This document shows positions 1-9,370 of a stretch of 41,444 nucleotides of DNA, piece by piece; within the stretch, counting starts at the first letter, position 1; every line of letters starts with the position of its first letter. This DNA is from Novosphingobium sp. (GTDB taxonomy: Bacteria; Pseudomonadota; Alphaproteobacteria; Sphingomonadales; Sphingomonadaceae). The translations under genes and the position numbers were made by a program. The notes beneath the pieces were generated by a model that worked only from the letters and a program-made list of their open reading frames with translations, did not search any database and was not told the origin of the DNA. The DNA is taken from the NCBI GenBank assembly GCA_004211435.1, contig SECS01000015.1, positions 1 to 41,444 of the forward strand, read 5' to 3'.

Positions 1-421
1 CGCGCCGATCCTCTGCGACGCACGTATGGTATCCGAAGGCGTCACGCGCGCGCGTCTGCCCGCCGACAATGCCGTGATTTGTACGCTCCATGACGCCGCG
101 GTGCCCGACCTGGCGCGTGTGCTGGGCAACACCCGCTCGGCCGCCGCGCTCGAACTCTGGCGGCCGCATCTATCCGGTGCGCTGGTCGCGATCGGCAATG
201 CACCGACGGCGCTGTTCCACCTGCTGAACATGCTCGAAGATCGCGATTGTCCGCGCCCCGCCGCGATCATCGGCTGTCCGGTCGGTTTCGTCGGCGCCGC
301 GGAATCGAAGGCCGCGTTGTGGCAGGCGCAGCCGGTGCCGTGTTGCATCGTCGAGGGGCGGCTGGGTGGCAGCGCGATCACCGTCGCGGCGATCAACGCG
401 CTGGCGAGCCGCGCCGAATGA
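1..421 (+). CDS. cobH: Precorrin-8X methylmutase CobH, C-terminal part
   Basis: The frame is open from the window edge, so only about the last 139 residues are present. CobH moves the C11 methyl of precorrin-8X to C12, giving hydrogenobyrinate in the aerobic cobalamin pathway. The visible part has the family's core: an ILCDARMVSEGV-like segment at the edge, a GNAPTALF stretch, the IIGCPVGFVGAAESK motif and the closing GGSAITVAAINAL helix. Its stop overlaps the start of cobI as ATGA, which suggests translational coupling. The 5' end, and probably cobG or cobN, lie outside the window. Confidence 0.93.
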   Translation, partial: APILCDARMVSEGVTRARLPADNAVICTLHDAAVPDLARVLGNTRSAAALELWRPHLSGALVAIGNAPTALFHLLNMLEDRDCPRPAAIIGCPVGFVGAAESKAALWQAQPVPCCIVEGRLGGSAITVAAINALASRAE

Positions 422-1146
422 GCGGGGCCGGTACGATCTATGGCGTCGGTCTCGGCCCCGGTGCGCAGGACCTGCTCAGCGTGCGCGCCGACCGGCTGGT
501 GCGCGGCGGGCGGCATATCGCCTATTTCCGCAAGGCCGGGCGGCCGGGCCAGGCGCGGCGGATCGTCGAGGGTATGCTCCACGCCGATGTGGTCGAGCTG
601 GCGATGGAATATCCGGTGACCACCGAGATCGCGTTGACCGATCCGCGCTACAACGAATGCCTTTCCGCCTTCTATGCCGAATGCACGCAGCGGTTGCTGG
701 CGGTGGCCGAGACCGGCGCCGACGTCGTCGTGCTCTGCGAAGGCGATCCCTTCTTCTACGGCTCGTTCATGCACCTGCACAGCCGGTTGGCGGGGAGCGT
801 GCCGGTCGAGGTGGTGCCCGGCATTACCGGCATGGCGGGCGCCTGGAACGCGACCCAGGTACCGATCACCTGGGGCGACGACGTGCTGACCGTCGCCATG
901 GCGACGCTGCCGGAAGCGGAACTGGTGCGGCGCATCCGCGACACCGATGCGCTGGTGGTGATGAAGATCGGCCGCCATTTGCCCAAGCTGCGCCGCGCGG
1001 TCGAGGCCGCCGGCCGCGCCGAGGCCGCCTGGCTGGTCGAGCACGCCGCCATGCCGGGCCAGCGGGTCACGCGGTTGGCCGAGGTCGATACGGTCACGCC
1101 CTATTTCTCGATCCTGCTGATCCATGGACAGGGGCGTAGACCGTGA
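418..1146 (+). CDS. cobI: Precorrin-2 C20-methyltransferase CobI
   Basis: SAM-dependent methylase that adds a methyl at C20 of precorrin-2 to give precorrin-3A, 242 residues. The tetrapyrrole-methylase fold is clear: GVGLGPGAQDLLSVRA near the N-terminus, the CEGDPFFYGSFMHL loop in the middle, then VVPGITGMAGAWN. The ATG at 418 is chosen over an in-frame ATG at 247 because it overlaps the cobH stop by 4 bases and places the GxGxGPG loop at the N-terminus as usual in the family. It overlaps cobJ by 4 bases (GTGA). The lengths and motif order point to CobI rather than another corrin methylase. Confidence 0.93.
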   Translation: MSGAGTIYGVGLGPGAQDLLSVRADRLVRGGRHIAYFRKAGRPGQARRIVEGMLHADVVELAMEYPVTTEIALTDPRYNECLSAFYAECTQRLLAVAETGADVVVLCEGDPFFYGSFMHLHSRLAGSVPVEVVPGITGMAGAWNATQVPITWGDDVLTVAMATLPEAELVRRIRDTDALVVMKIGRHLPKLRRAVEAAGRAEAAWLVEHAAMPGQRVTRLAEVDTVTPYFSILLIHGQGRRP

Positions 1147-1904
1147 GCGGCTGGGTCGCGGTCGCGGGCCTCGGGCCGGGCGGCGAAGGGCTGGTGACCC
1201 CCGAGGTCGGCACCGCGCTGGCCGAGGCGACCGACGTGGTCGGCTATATCCCTTACGTTGCCCGCGTGGCGCCGCGCGAAGGGCTGGTGCTGCATCCTTC
1301 GGACAACCGCGTGGAGATCGATCGGGCCGCGCAAGCGCTCGAAATGGCGGCGGCGGGGCAGCGCGTGGTCGTGGTCTCGTCGGGCGATCCGGGGGTCTTC
1401 GCCATGGCTTCGGCGCTGTTCGAGGCGCTCGAAGCCGGACCCGCGTCGTGGCGCGATCTCGACATCCGCGTGCTGCCCGGCATCACTGCGATGCTGGCCG
1501 CGGCGGCGCGGGCCGGAGCGCCGTTGGGGCACGATTTCTGCGCGATCAACCTGTCGGACAATCTCAAGCCCTGGGCCGTGATCGAACGGCGGCTGCGGCT
1601 GGCGGCCGAGGCGGACTTCGCCATGGCCTTCTACAACCCGCGTTCCAAGGCGCGGCCCGAGGGCTTTGCGCGCGCACTGGTCGTGCTGCGCGAGACTTGC
1701 GGCGATGCGCGGCCGGTTCTCTTCGCGCGCGCGGTGACCACGCCGGAGGAGGATCTGCGGATCGTCAGCCTCGGTGAGGCGCGGTCAGAAATGGCCGACA
1801 TGCGGACCATGGTGATCCTGGGCTCCAGCCGCACGCGCGTCATCGAGCGCGCGCGCGGGCCGATCCTCTACACGCCGCGTTCGATCCCGGACGAAGTGCC
1901 ATGA
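1143..1904 (+). CDS. cobJ: Precorrin-3B C17-methyltransferase CobJ
   Basis: Methylates C17 and drives ring contraction to precorrin-4 in aerobic cobalamin synthesis. The product is 253 residues with a GTG start inside the cobI stop. Motifs seen: VAGLGPGGEGLVTPE at the N-terminus, a DVVGYIPYV segment typical of CobJ/CbiH, VVSSGDPGVFAMAS, and LPGITAMLAAAARAGAPLG followed by DFCAINLSDNLKPW, a CobJ signature. This is a stand-alone CobJ without a fused domain. Its last 37 bases overlap the 3' end of the convergent cobK. Confidence 0.94.
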   Translation: MSGWVAVAGLGPGGEGLVTPEVGTALAEATDVVGYIPYVARVAPREGLVLHPSDNRVEIDRAAQALEMAAAGQRVVVVSSGDPGVFAMASALFEALEAGPASWRDLDIRVLPGITAMLAAAARAGAPLGHDFCAINLSDNLKPWAVIERRLRLAAEADFAMAFYNPRSKARPEGFARALVVLRETCGDARPVLFARAVTTPEEDLRIVSLGEARSEMADMRTMVILGSSRTRVIERARGPILYTPRSIPDEVP

Positions 1905-2638
1905 TCGAGCCAGTCCAGCACCTGCTCCGGCCGGTGAAGCTCGATCCGATCGGGCAGCGCCGGGCGATCGATCATCAGCACCGGCAAGCCCAACGCGCGC
2001 GCAGCCGCCAGCTTCGCGACGGCGCCGGGGCCGCCGGCATTCTTGCAGACCACGAGCTCGATGCCGTGCTCTTGCATCAGCAACTGGTCGCCTTCGATCG
2101 TGAAGGGGCCGCGATCGACGATCAGATTGTGCGCGGGCAGGGCCGGGGGGACCTCGGGCGCGTCGACGAAGCGCAGCAGATAGTGATGCTGCGGCCGGGC
2201 GGCGAAGCGATCCACATGCATGCGGCCGAGCGCGAGCATGACCTTGCGGCCCGGTCCATCGAGCGCATCGACCGCGGCGGCCAAGTCGGGGACATGGCGC
2301 CAGCGGTCGCCCGCCTCGGGACGCCAGGCCGGGCGGGTCAGCGCGACATGGGCCACGTCCGTCGCGCGTGCGGCCTCGAGCGCATGGGCGCTCATCGTCG
2401 CGGCGAAAGGGTGTGTGGCATCGATCAGGTGCGTGATGCCGTGGCGGCGCAGATAGTCGATCAGACCCGTGACGCCGCCGAAACCGCCGACACGAAGCGG
2501 CAGCGGCTGGCCGCGCGGGTTGGTCGTACGCCCGGCATAGCTGAACACCGCCGCGTCCCCGCGCGTGGCGAGCAGACGCGCCAATGCGCTCGCTTCGCTG
2601 GTGCCGCCCAGAAGAAGGATATTCGGCGTGGCTGACAC
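1868..2638 (-). CDS. cobK: Precorrin-6A reductase CobK
   Basis: Reduces precorrin-6A to precorrin-6B with NADPH. It is 256 residues from the GTG at 2638. Family features: ILLLGGTSEASALARLL at the N-terminus, an IDATHPFAATMS motif, VMLALGRMH, and the C-terminal VCKNAGGPGAVAKLAAA segment. It is the only cob gene here on the minus strand. Its 5' end overlaps the GTG of cobL by 11 bases head-to-head and its 3' end overlaps cobJ by 37 bases. An ATG at 2671 would lengthen it but would run deeper into cobL, so I prefer the GTG. Function is confident; the exact start is moderate. Confidence 0.9.
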   Translation of the reverse strand: MSATPNILLLGGTSEASALARLLATRGDAAVFSYAGRTTNPRGQPLPLRVGGFGGVTGLIDYLRRHGITHLIDATHPFAATMSAHALEAARATDVAHVALTRPAWRPEAGDRWRHVPDLAAAVDALDGPGRKVMLALGRMHVDRFAARPQHHYLLRFVDAPEVPPALPAHNLIVDRGPFTIEGDQLLMQEHGIELVVCKNAGGPGAVAKLAAARALGLPVLMIDRPALPDRIELHRPEQVLDWLDHGTSSGIERGV

Positions 2639-3836
2639 GGATGCTCCGCCCTGGTTGACGATCGTCGGCATTGGCGAGGACGGTGCGGATGGCCTGTCCA
2701 TAGCGAGCCTGGCGGCGCTGGCGGAGGCCGAGCTGGTCATGGGATCGGCCCGGCATCTCGCGCTGCTGCCCGCGCTTAGCTGCGCGCTGGAAGAATGGCC
2801 AGTGCCCTTCGCCGAGGGCGTAGAGCGCCTGCTGTCGCGGCGCGGACAGCGCATCGTGGCGCTGGCCTCGGGCGATCCGTTCTGGTTCGGTGCGGGGAGC
2901 AGCATCGTGCGTCGGCTCGATGCCCACGAATGGACGGCTTATCCGGCACCATCCACTTTCGGCCTGGCCGCGGCGCGGCTGGGCTGGGCCATCCAGGACA
3001 CCGCCTGTCTAGGCCTTCACGCAGCACCGCTCGAACGCCTGCGCCCGCATCTCGCACCTGGCGCTCGCGGGCTGGTGCTGTTGCGCGACGGCGATGCGGT
3101 GAAACGGCTTGCTGACTATCTGTCGATGCAGGGCTTCGGTCCCTCGCAATTGCACGTCCTGGAGCGTCTGGGCGGTCCGCGCGAAAGGCGGCGTGTCGTC
3201 GAGGCGGGCGCGATGACGCTCGCCGACATTGCGCATCCCGTGGCGGTGGGCTTGGAGGTTTACGGCGAGGGCTCTGTCCTGCCCGCGACCGCCGGGCGAC
3301 CAGACGCCTTGTTCGAACATGATGGGCAGATCACCAAGGCACCGGTGCGCGCGCTCACCCTGTCCGCGCTCGCGCCGCGTGCGGGCGAGATGCTGTGGGA
3401 CATAGGCGCGGGATCGGGCTCGATCGCGATCGAGTGGCTGCTGGCCCATCCCGCCAACCGTGCTTGCGCAGTCGAAGCCGATCCTGTCCGCGCCGATCGT
3501 GCGCGCGCCAATGCGCTGGCCTTGGGCGTGGACCGGCTCGAAGTGCTCCATGGCATCGCGCCCGAAGTCTTGCCCGAAAGCCCACCGCCGCACGCGGTGT
3601 TCGTCGGGGGCGGACTGTCGCAGGGCCTGCTCGAAAGCCTCGAGGCTCGTCTGCCTGTCGGCACGCGGCTGGTCGCCAATGCCGTGACGCTCGAATCCGA
3701 AGTGCTGCTCGCGCTCTGGCACGAACGGCGCGGCGGCAGCCTCCTGCGTATCGAACTGGCCGACGCGGCGCCGCTCGGCGGCCGTCGCGGCTGGCGGTCG
3801 CGCTATCCGGTTGTCCAGTGGAGCGTGACGCTGTGA
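2628..3836 (+). CDS. cobL: Precorrin-6B C5,15-methyltransferase (decarboxylating) CobL
   Basis: Two-domain enzyme of 402 residues that methylates C5 and C15 and decarboxylates the C12 acetate to give precorrin-8X. The N-terminal half is a CbiE-type tetrapyrrole methylase ([12 protein letters not shown] near the start, [27 protein letters not shown]). The C-terminal half is a CbiT-type Rossmann methylase with [14 protein letters not shown] at about residues 257-270 and [10 protein letters not shown] further on. The GTG at 2628 is chosen because it starts just before the conserved PWLTIVGIG; a TTG at 2655 is the alternative. The stop overlaps the cobE start by 4 bases. Confidence 0.93.
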   Translation: MADTDAPPWLTIVGIGEDGADGLSIASLAALAEAELVMGSARHLALLPALSCALEEWPVPFAEGVERLLSRRGQRIVALASGDPFWFGAGSSIVRRLDAHEWTAYPAPSTFGLAAARLGWAIQDTACLGLHAAPLERLRPHLAPGARGLVLLRDGDAVKRLADYLSMQGFGPSQLHVLERLGGPRERRRVVEAGAMTLADIAHPVAVGLEVYGEGSVLPATAGRPDALFEHDGQITKAPVRALTLSALAPRAGEMLWDIGAGSGSIAIEWLLAHPANRACAVEADPVRADRARANALALGVDRLEVLHGIAPEVLPESPPPHAVFVGGGLSQGLLESLEARLPVGTRLVANAVTLESEVLLALWHERRGGSLLRIELADAAPLGGRRGWRSRYPVVQWSVTL

Positions 3837-4198
3837 TCGTCGCCGGCTTCGGCTTCCGCTCTGGAGCGACGGCGGCCTCGATGCTGGCGGCGCTGGACGC
3901 GGCGCGGATCGCTGGTTGGCCGGTCACCCATCTGGCGACGATAGAGGACAAGGCCGAGGCGCTGGCCGAGCTTGCGCGATTGCTGGTGCTGCCGCTGATC
4001 GCGGTCACATCCGCGCGCATTGTTGGCCTCGTTACCCCGACGCGATCGCTGGCCTCGCAGGCGGCGCGCGGCGCGGGCAGCGTGGCCGAGGCCTGCGCGC
4101 TCGTTGCGGCCGGCCCCGGCGCGCGCCTGTTGGCTCCCCGCAGCATTTCACACGACCGCATGGCGACTTGCGCCTTGGCGGCAGGAGTTTCGACATGA
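3833..4198 (+). CDS. cobE: Cobalamin biosynthesis protein CobE (CbiG C-terminal-like)
   Basis: Small protein of 121 residues matching the C-terminal domain of CbiG. Proteins of this type are called CobE in aerobic producers; their exact biochemical role is not well settled. Seen: [20 protein letters not shown] at the N-terminus, a [12 protein letters not shown] segment, and [17 protein letters not shown] with [14 protein letters not shown] towards the end, all usual for CbiG_C. Start is the GTG inside the cobL stop and the stop overlaps the cobM ATG, so it sits in the coupled operon. It is full length for a stand-alone CobE, not a fragment. Confidence 0.88.
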   Translation: MIVAGFGFRSGATAASMLAALDAARIAGWPVTHLATIEDKAEALAELARLLVLPLIAVTSARIVGLVTPTRSLASQAARGAGSVAEACALVAAGPGARLLAPRSISHDRMATCALAAGVST

Positions 4199-4980
4199 CG
4201 GTTCATTTCATCGGCGCCGGCCCTGGCGCGCCCGACCTGCTGACCTTGCGTGGGCGCGACCTTATCGCGGCCAGCCCCGTGTGCCTCTATGCCGGTTCGC
4301 TGATCCCGGAGGCCGTGCTCGATCACTGTCCGCCGGGCGCGCGGATCGTCAACACGGCACCGATGGACCTCGACGCGATCGTCGCCGAGATCGCCGCGGC
4401 TCATGCCGCCGGGCAGGACGTGGCCCGCCTGCATTCGGGCGACCTTTCGGTCTGGTCGGCGATGGGCGAACAGATCCGCCGTCTGCGTGCGCTCGACATT
4501 CCTTTCACCGTGACGCCCGGCGTACCGGCCTTCGCCGCTGCCGCTGCCGCGCTGGAGGCCGAACTGACGCTGCCGGCACTGGCGCAGTCGCTCGTGCTGA
4601 CCCGCACGCCGGGCCGTGCGAGCACGATGCCGCCCGCCGAAAGCCTTAAGAACTTCGCGGTGACGGGAGCGACGCTGGCGATCCACCTGTCGATCCACAA
4701 TTTGGCGAAGGTCGTGGCCGATCTCGCCCCGGTCTATGGCGCCGACTGCCCGGTGGCGGTCGTCTGGCGCGCGAGTTGGCCCGACCAGCGCATCGTCCGT
4801 GCCACCCTGGCGACCATCGAGGCGGCGGTTGCGAGCACCATGGAGCGGACCGCGCTGATCCTGGTCGGCCGCGCGCTCGATGCCGAGGATTTCGCCGAAA
4901 GCAGCCTCTATGCGCAGGGGTACGACCGCCGGTTTCGGCCGCAGCATGCGGAATCGCGCTACGCCGGATCGGCCGAGTGA
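4195..4980 (+). CDS. cobM: Precorrin-4 C11-methyltransferase CobM
   Basis: Methylates C11 of precorrin-4 to give precorrin-5. It is 261 residues, the usual length. Seen: [18 protein letters not shown] at the N-terminus, [41 protein letters not shown], and the CobM/CbiF-type [11 protein letters not shown] near the end. Starts as ATGA on the cobE stop and ends in GTGA shared with cobB. An in-frame upstream ATG exists (3916) but would lie within cobE. Confidence 0.94.
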   Translation: MTVHFIGAGPGAPDLLTLRGRDLIAASPVCLYAGSLIPEAVLDHCPPGARIVNTAPMDLDAIVAEIAAAHAAGQDVARLHSGDLSVWSAMGEQIRRLRALDIPFTVTPGVPAFAAAAAALEAELTLPALAQSLVLTRTPGRASTMPPAESLKNFAVTGATLAIHLSIHNLAKVVADLAPVYGADCPVAVVWRASWPDQRIVRATLATIEAAVASTMERTALILVGRALDAEDFAESSLYAQGYDRRFRPQHAESRYAGSAE

Positions 4981-6287
4981 CACCGCCGGGCCTGCTGATA
5001 TCGGCGCCGGCCTCGGGCAGCGGCAAGACCACGGTCACGCTCGGCCTGCTGCGCGCGCTGCGCGAGGATGGTGTGGCGGTCCAGCCGTTCAAGTGCGGGC
5101 CCGACTACATCGACCCGGGCTTTCACCGCGCCGCCTGCGGGCGGGCATCGTTCAACCTGGATAGCTGGGCGATGGACGCCGCGCTCATCGATGGCATCGC
5201 CGCGCAAGGGCAGGGCGCCGATATGGTGCTGGCCGAGGGCGCGATGGGGCTGTTCGACGGTGTCTCAGGGAACGGCGCGAGTGGCCACGGCACGGCGGCC
5301 GACATTGCCCGGCACATGGGCTGGCCGGTCGTGCTCGTCGTCGACGTTTCGGGCCAGGCGCAGTCCGCTGCCGCCACGGCGCTGGGCTTTGGCCGTTTCG
5401 ATCCCGGCGTCGCTGTAGAGGGTGTGATCTTGAACCGCGTCGCCAGTCCCCGGCACGAGCGGCTTGTCCGTGCGGGCTTCGAGGCGGCGGGCATCCGCGT
5501 CTTCGGCGCCTTGCCGCGGCGCAACGACCTTGTCCTGCCCCAGCGGCATCTCGGTCTGGTCCAGGCCGAGGAACAGGCCGGTCTCGATGCGATCATTGCC
5601 AGCTATGCGGGGCTGCTGCGCGAGCGGGTGGACCTTGCCGCCCTCCGCGACGCCGCGCGCGTCGGGCGCGCGGCCTGTACCGAGGCGGGCCTGTCCGATC
5701 CGCCCGCGCAACGCATCGCCATCGCGCACGATCGAGCCTTCTCGTTCCTCTATCCGCATCTGCTGGAAGGCTGGCGGCGCGCGGGCGCGGAACTCCTGCC
5801 CTTTTCCCCGCTGGCGGACCAGGCCCCGGCGCTCGATGCCGATCTCGTGTGGCTGCCGGGCGGCTATCCCGAACTGCATGCCGGCCGGATCGCCGCGGCC
5901 GAGACGTTCCGGGCGGGCTTGCGTCGTCATGCCGAGAGTCGCCCGATCCACGGCGAATGCGGCGGCTACATGGTTCTGGGCGAGGCGTTGATCGACCGCG
6001 ACGGCACGGCGCATCGCATGGCGGGCTTGCTCAGCCTCGTCACCAGTGATGCCGAACGCCGGCTGCACCTCGGTTATCGCCGCGCGGAACTGCTTTCGCC
6101 GCTCGCCGGCCTGCCCGCGGGCGCCAGGCTGCGCGGGCACGAGTTCCACTATTCGACCACGGCCCGGCAGGACGATCCGCCCCTGATGCGCGTGACCGAC
6201 GCCGATGGCGCGGCAGTCGCCGAAGCGGGATCGCGGCGCGGTCTGGTCAGCGGCACCTTCTTCCACATGGTCGCGAGCGAGCGATGA
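4977..6287 (+). CDS. cobB: Hydrogenobyrinate / cobyrinate a,c-diamide synthase CobB
   Basis: ATP- and glutamine-dependent amidation of the a and c carboxylates of hydrogenobyrinate, 436 residues. The N-terminal dethiobiotin-synthetase-like domain has a P-loop [11 protein letters not shown] (about residues 9-19) and the [12 protein letters not shown] motif. The C-terminal type I glutamine amidotransferase domain has GGYPELHA and the nucleophile Cys at about residue 328 in [12 protein letters not shown], with GHEFHYS near the end. The GTG start overlaps the cobM stop. A longer reading from 4776 would lie inside cobM. The aerobic neighbours favour hydrogenobyrinate as substrate. Confidence 0.94.
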   Translation: MTPPGLLISAPASGSGKTTVTLGLLRALREDGVAVQPFKCGPDYIDPGFHRAACGRASFNLDSWAMDAALIDGIAAQGQGADMVLAEGAMGLFDGVSGNGASGHGTAADIARHMGWPVVLVVDVSGQAQSAAATALGFGRFDPGVAVEGVILNRVASPRHERLVRAGFEAAGIRVFGALPRRNDLVLPQRHLGLVQAEEQAGLDAIIASYAGLLRERVDLAALRDAARVGRAACTEAGLSDPPAQRIAIAHDRAFSFLYPHLLEGWRRAGAELLPFSPLADQAPALDADLVWLPGGYPELHAGRIAAAETFRAGLRRHAESRPIHGECGGYMVLGEALIDRDGTAHRMAGLLSLVTSDAERRLHLGYRRAELLSPLAGLPAGARLRGHEFHYSTTARQDDPPLMRVTDADGAAVAEAGSRRGLVSGTFFHMVASER

Positions 6288-7042
6288 TCGAACTCCAGCT
6301 CATCGGCATCGGCACGGGCAATCCCGATCACCTGACCGCGCAGGCGGCGCGGGCGATCAACGAGGCCGATCTCGTCCTCGTTCCGCGCAAGGGCGATGCC
6401 AAGTCGGATCTCGTCGACCTGCGCCACGGGATCTGCGCCGCGGTGCTGAGCCGGCCGGTGCGCGTGGTCGAATTCGACCTGCCCGTACGCGCGGCCGGCG
6501 GCGACTATCTCGGCGGCGTCAACGCCTGGCACGATGCCATCGCGCAGGTCTGGGCGGAGCAGATCGCGCGGCACCTTCCCGGTGGCGGCAGGCTGGCGCT
6601 GCTCGTCTGGGGTGATCCCTCGCTCTACGACAGCAGCCTGCGCATCGCCGATCGGCTCCGGCATAGCGGCGTGGCGATCAGCGTCCGCGTCGTTCCGGGC
6701 ATCACCAGCCTGCAGGCGCTGACCGCCGCCCATGCCATCCCGCTCAACGATCTCGGCGCACCGGTCGTCATCACCACGGGTCGGATGCTGCGGGCGCTGG
6801 GCTGGCCCAAGGGGGCCGATACCGTTGCGGTCATGCTGGATCAGGGATCCGCCTTCGCGGCGCTGGCGCCGGATGGCGTAACGATCTGGTGGGGCGCCTA
6901 TCTCGGCATGGCGCAAGAGGCGCTGGAGAGCGGCGCACTGGAGCAGGCGGCAGGCCGCATCACCCGCACGAGAGCAGAACTGCGCGCTCGGCACGGCTGG
7001 ATCATGGATATCTATCTGATGCGGAAAAGCCGGCCCGATTGA
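6284..7042 (+). CDS. cobF: Precorrin-6A synthase (deacetylating) CobF
   Basis: C1 methylase that also releases the extruded acetyl group (precorrin-5 to precorrin-6A). CobF is specific to the aerobic route, so it fixes the pathway type. The product has 252 residues: LIGIGTGNPDHLTAQAA at the N-terminus, VLVPRKGDAKSDL, LVWGDPSLYDS, VRVVPGITSLQALTAAH and a C-terminal WIMDIYLMR. Start is ATGA on the cobB stop. It is the last cob gene in this window; about 100 bases separate it from the 3' end of the convergent tRNA-Pro. Confidence 0.93.
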   Translation: MIELQLIGIGTGNPDHLTAQAARAINEADLVLVPRKGDAKSDLVDLRHGICAAVLSRPVRVVEFDLPVRAAGGDYLGGVNAWHDAIAQVWAEQIARHLPGGGRLALLVWGDPSLYDSSLRIADRLRHSGVAISVRVVPGITSLQALTAAHAIPLNDLGAPVVITTGRMLRALGWPKGADTVAVMLDQGSAFAALAPDGVTIWWGAYLGMAQEALESGALEQAAGRITRTRAELRARHGWIMDIYLMRKSRPD

Positions 7043-7097
7043 GGCGGCACTGGGCGCTCCCGGCCGCCCGAGGTGCAGCCCTTGTTGCCGGGACCGG

Positions 7098-7126
7098 GCG
7101 GATCCCTGAAAACAAAGGGAATCCGC
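7098..7126. terminator. Hairpin between cobF and tRNA-Pro, possible bidirectional terminator
   Basis: GCGGATCCCT and AGGGAATCCGC form a 10-bp stem with one bulged base and an 8-base A-rich loop. It lies between two convergent genes. There is no clear T-run on either side, so termination is an inference from position. Confidence 0.35.
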
Positions 7127-7146
7127 CGATATTCAAGGCAGTGAAG

Positions 7147-7223
7147 TGGTCGGGGAAAGAGGATTCGAACCTCCGGCCCCTGCCTCCCGAAGACAGTGCT
7201 CTACCAGGCTGAGCTATTCCCCG
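7147..7223 (-). tRNA. tRNA-Pro (anticodon CGG)
   Basis: A 77-nt cloverleaf with CCA encoded. The acceptor stem pairs CGGGGAA with TTCCCCG. The anticodon arm pairs CTGTC with GGCAG around the loop TTCGGGA, giving anticodon CGG, which reads CCG. The T-arm carries GGTTCGAATCC. In this GC-rich genome CCG should be a heavily used proline codon. Confidence 0.95.
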
Positions 7224-7274
7224 ACCGTTCGCGTAACGCCGTGCCGAAGCAGGCGTCCGTGAGGCAGGAGCGGG

Positions 7275-7303
7275 CCTATAGTCAGACGAACCCGGGGTGG
7301 CAA
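7275..7303 (-). promoter_or_regulatory. Putative sigma70 promoter of tRNA-Pro
   Basis: Read on the minus strand, TTGCCA (-35) and TATAGG (-10) are separated by exactly 17 bases and sit about 50 bases upstream of the mature tRNA 5' end. The region lies between the end of the chemotaxis gene and the tRNA. Confidence 0.55.
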
Positions 7304-7335
7304 GGGGCATCTGCTACGCCAGTAAAAGTTCCGGC

Positions 7336-8877
7336 TCACGCCGCCGCGCGCAGGCTTCCCTGGGGTATGGCGCGTGCGCTGGCCTCGCTCGTCGATGTTT
7401 GGAAGCGCGTGACGAGTTCGGCGAGATTCGCCGCCTCGTTCGACAGGGTGCGCGCCGCGGCCGTGGTCTGTTCGACCATCGCCGCGTTCTGCTGGGTGTT
7501 GAGATCGAGCTGCTTGGTGCGGGCATTGACCTTGAGCAGTTCGCCCGCCTGTTCCTGCGAGCTCACCGCGATCCGCTCGATCGCATCGCCGATCTGGCCG
7601 ATGTCCTCGACGATCGCGCGCAGCGACTGACCCGATTCTCCGACGAGGGCGACGCCCTGCGCGACCTGCGCGGCCGAAGCCTCGATCAGCGTCTTGATGT
7701 TGCTGGCCGCCTCGGCCGAGCGCTGCGCGAGCGCGCGGACCTCGCCGGCGACCACGGCGAAGCCCTTGCCGGCCTCGCCCGCGCGCGCGGCTTCTACGCC
7801 GGCGTTGAGCGCGAGCAGGTTGGTCTGGAAGGCGATGCCGTCGATCACCGCGATGATCTGGCTGATCTCCTGCGCCGAGGTCTCGATCTGGGTCATCGCC
7901 GCGACCGTGCGCTCGGCGACGCTGCCGCCCTGGACCGCATCGTCGCGCGTGCGGCGCACCGTCGCCTGGAGATCGACGGCGCTGCGCGCGCTGTCCTGGA
8001 CCGTGCCGGTGATCCGGTCGAGCGCCGAGGCCGTGGCTTCCAGAGTGGCGGCCTGCTGTTCGGTACGCTGGGCGAGATCGGCGGAGGCGCTGCGGATCTC
8101 GGTCGAGCCGACGTCGATCGCACCGGCCGAATCGCTGACCGCACGGACCATGCGGTTGAGATCGGCGGCGGCGGCGTTGAACGAGGCGCGCAGGTCCTCG
8201 TAGCTTTCGGGAAAGCGCGAATCGAGCCGCGCGGCGAGATCGCCTTGGGCGAGGCCCTTGAGGCCGCCGCCGATGCTGTCGATTACCTGGCGCTGTTCGG
8301 CCGCGGCGCGGCTGCGTTCCGCGCCGGTCTCGGCTTCGAGGCGGTTGGTTTCGGCATGGGCCGAGGCCTGGCCGATGACGAGCTTCTCTACCTGGCTTGC
8401 GACCATGACCAGCACCGCCGTTTCGGCGACGACGACCACGGCGTGCAGGATCACGCGTTCGAGATCGGCCCCGCCCGGGAAGACCAGGCTGGGTGCGACG
8501 AAGTTGGTCAGCAGGTGGTGGACCGCGGTCACCCCGGCGCCGAGCACGATCGCGCGCCAGTCGGCGAGGACGGTCAGCATCGCGATGGTGACGAAGAAGA
8601 CCATATGGAAGTCGAGCATCCATGGCTCGCCGGTCCACTGCCAGAGCAGCAGCGCCGGATAGAGCGGCAGGGTCACACCGAAAGCGAGTCGCGAAGCACC
8701 CGTGCCCCGGTCCTGCCGGGCCAGGAGCGTCGGTACGATCGACACTGCTATGGCCGCGACCAGCGGCAGCCAGCGACCGAGGTGGACCCCGCCGGCGGCG
8801 AGGCCGAGGACGAAGATCCAGCAGGCGGCGGTCAGGCCATAGGCGCCCGTGCGGCGCAGTTGGTTCAGCTCATGCAT
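7336..8877 (-). CDS. Methyl-accepting chemotaxis protein with multi-pass membrane sensor region
   Basis: A 513-residue transducer that would signal through CheA/CheW. The first 160 or so residues are hydrophobic and look like five or six membrane spans with only short loops, so there is no large periplasmic ligand domain. A short coiled linker (about 165-200) and a HAMP-like segment ([20 protein letters not shown], about 205-255) follow. The MCP signalling domain has the conserved hairpin tip [20 protein letters not shown] and [15 protein letters not shown]. No C-terminal CheR/CheB pentapeptide is seen. Ligand unknown; the membrane segment itself may sense energy state or a membrane-soluble cue (inference). 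A small membrane protein gene ends 9 bases upstream. Confidence 0.9.
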   Translation of the reverse strand: MHELNQLRRTGAYGLTAACWIFVLGLAAGGVHLGRWLPLVAAIAVSIVPTLLARQDRGTGASRLAFGVTLPLYPALLLWQWTGEPWMLDFHMVFFVTIAMLTVLADWRAIVLGAGVTAVHHLLTNFVAPSLVFPGGADLERVILHAVVVVAETAVLVMVASQVEKLVIGQASAHAETNRLEAETGAERSRAAAEQRQVIDSIGGGLKGLAQGDLAARLDSRFPESYEDLRASFNAAAADLNRMVRAVSDSAGAIDVGSTEIRSASADLAQRTEQQAATLEATASALDRITGTVQDSARSAVDLQATVRRTRDDAVQGGSVAERTVAAMTQIETSAQEISQIIAVIDGIAFQTNLLALNAGVEAARAGEAGKGFAVVAGEVRALAQRSAEAASNIKTLIEASAAQVAQGVALVGESGQSLRAIVEDIGQIGDAIERIAVSSQEQAGELLKVNARTKQLDLNTQQNAAMVEQTTAAARTLSNEAANLAELVTRFQTSTSEASARAIPQGSLRAAA

Positions 8878-8886
8878 TCCACGGTC

Positions 8887-9243
8887 TCAACGATAGACGG
8901 GTTTGTCGGACGGCGCGGAGGCGCCGCATAGCGGGTTCGGAACGGACAGCAGCAGCGCGCCATCGGCGGCCGCGGCCAGCGCGAGGCCCGAGGCTTCGGC
9001 CTGGATCAGCAAGGAGCCGGGCAGCGGCCCGCGGCCCAGCAGCCTGCCGCCATGGTTGCGAGTCCAGGCGACGGATTGGGCCTGCGAAGCGGCATGCAGC
9101 GGCACATAGAGTCCCGGCTCTCCGGCCGCAGGGCTCTGGCAGACCACGAGAACCGCGAGCACGATCGCGGCTTGGACGGCGAGCGCCCATCGTAAAGCCC
9201 GAAAGCCTGTGCCGGGATTCGTGGTAAACATGGCGTTTGCCAT
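8887..9243 (-). CDS. Small single-pass membrane protein, unknown function
   Basis: A 118-residue product I do not recognise. After about 15 polar residues there is one hydrophobic helix (about 16-36), then an exported domain with two cysteines (Cys35 near the helix end and one in NPLCGAS near the C-terminus). The domain resembles neither a known sensor nor an enzyme. It lies 9 bases upstream of the chemotaxis gene on the same strand, so co-transcription is likely. A functional link with the receptor, which itself lacks a periplasmic domain, is speculation. Confidence 0.6.
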   Translation of the reverse strand: MANAMFTTNPGTGFRALRWALAVQAAIVLAVLVVCQSPAAGEPGLYVPLHAASQAQSVAWTRNHGGRLLGRGPLPGSLLIQAEASGLALAAAADGALLLSVPNPLCGASAPSDKPVYR

Positions 9244-9370
9244 AACACCGGAGGGTTTTCCGGACGTTTGCTACGCCCTTCCGGGAAGGCTACGAGGGGG
9301 GTGTTAGGTCGGCGTTAACCCTCGGGACCTCCGGCTTTCGCCGGCGAGCGCGGACCGCTAGGGTCCGGAC

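Noticed and set aside
3833..4198. cobE as a broken cbiG
   Set aside because: Stand-alone proteins of about 120-150 residues with only the C-terminal domain are normal in aerobic cobalamin producers.
1..7042. Cobalamin riboswitch or B12 box in the cob cluster
   Set aside because: No leader region is present in this window; the genes overlap and the operon start lies upstream of base 1.
7098..7223. tRNA-Pro and adjacent hairpin as an integration site
   Set aside because: There is no integrase gene nearby and no repeated tRNA end was found by eye in the window.
7297..8931. Open frame of 544 codons on the plus strand across the chemotaxis gene
   Set aside because: It is the antisense shadow of the MCP gene, whose protein has clear family motifs.
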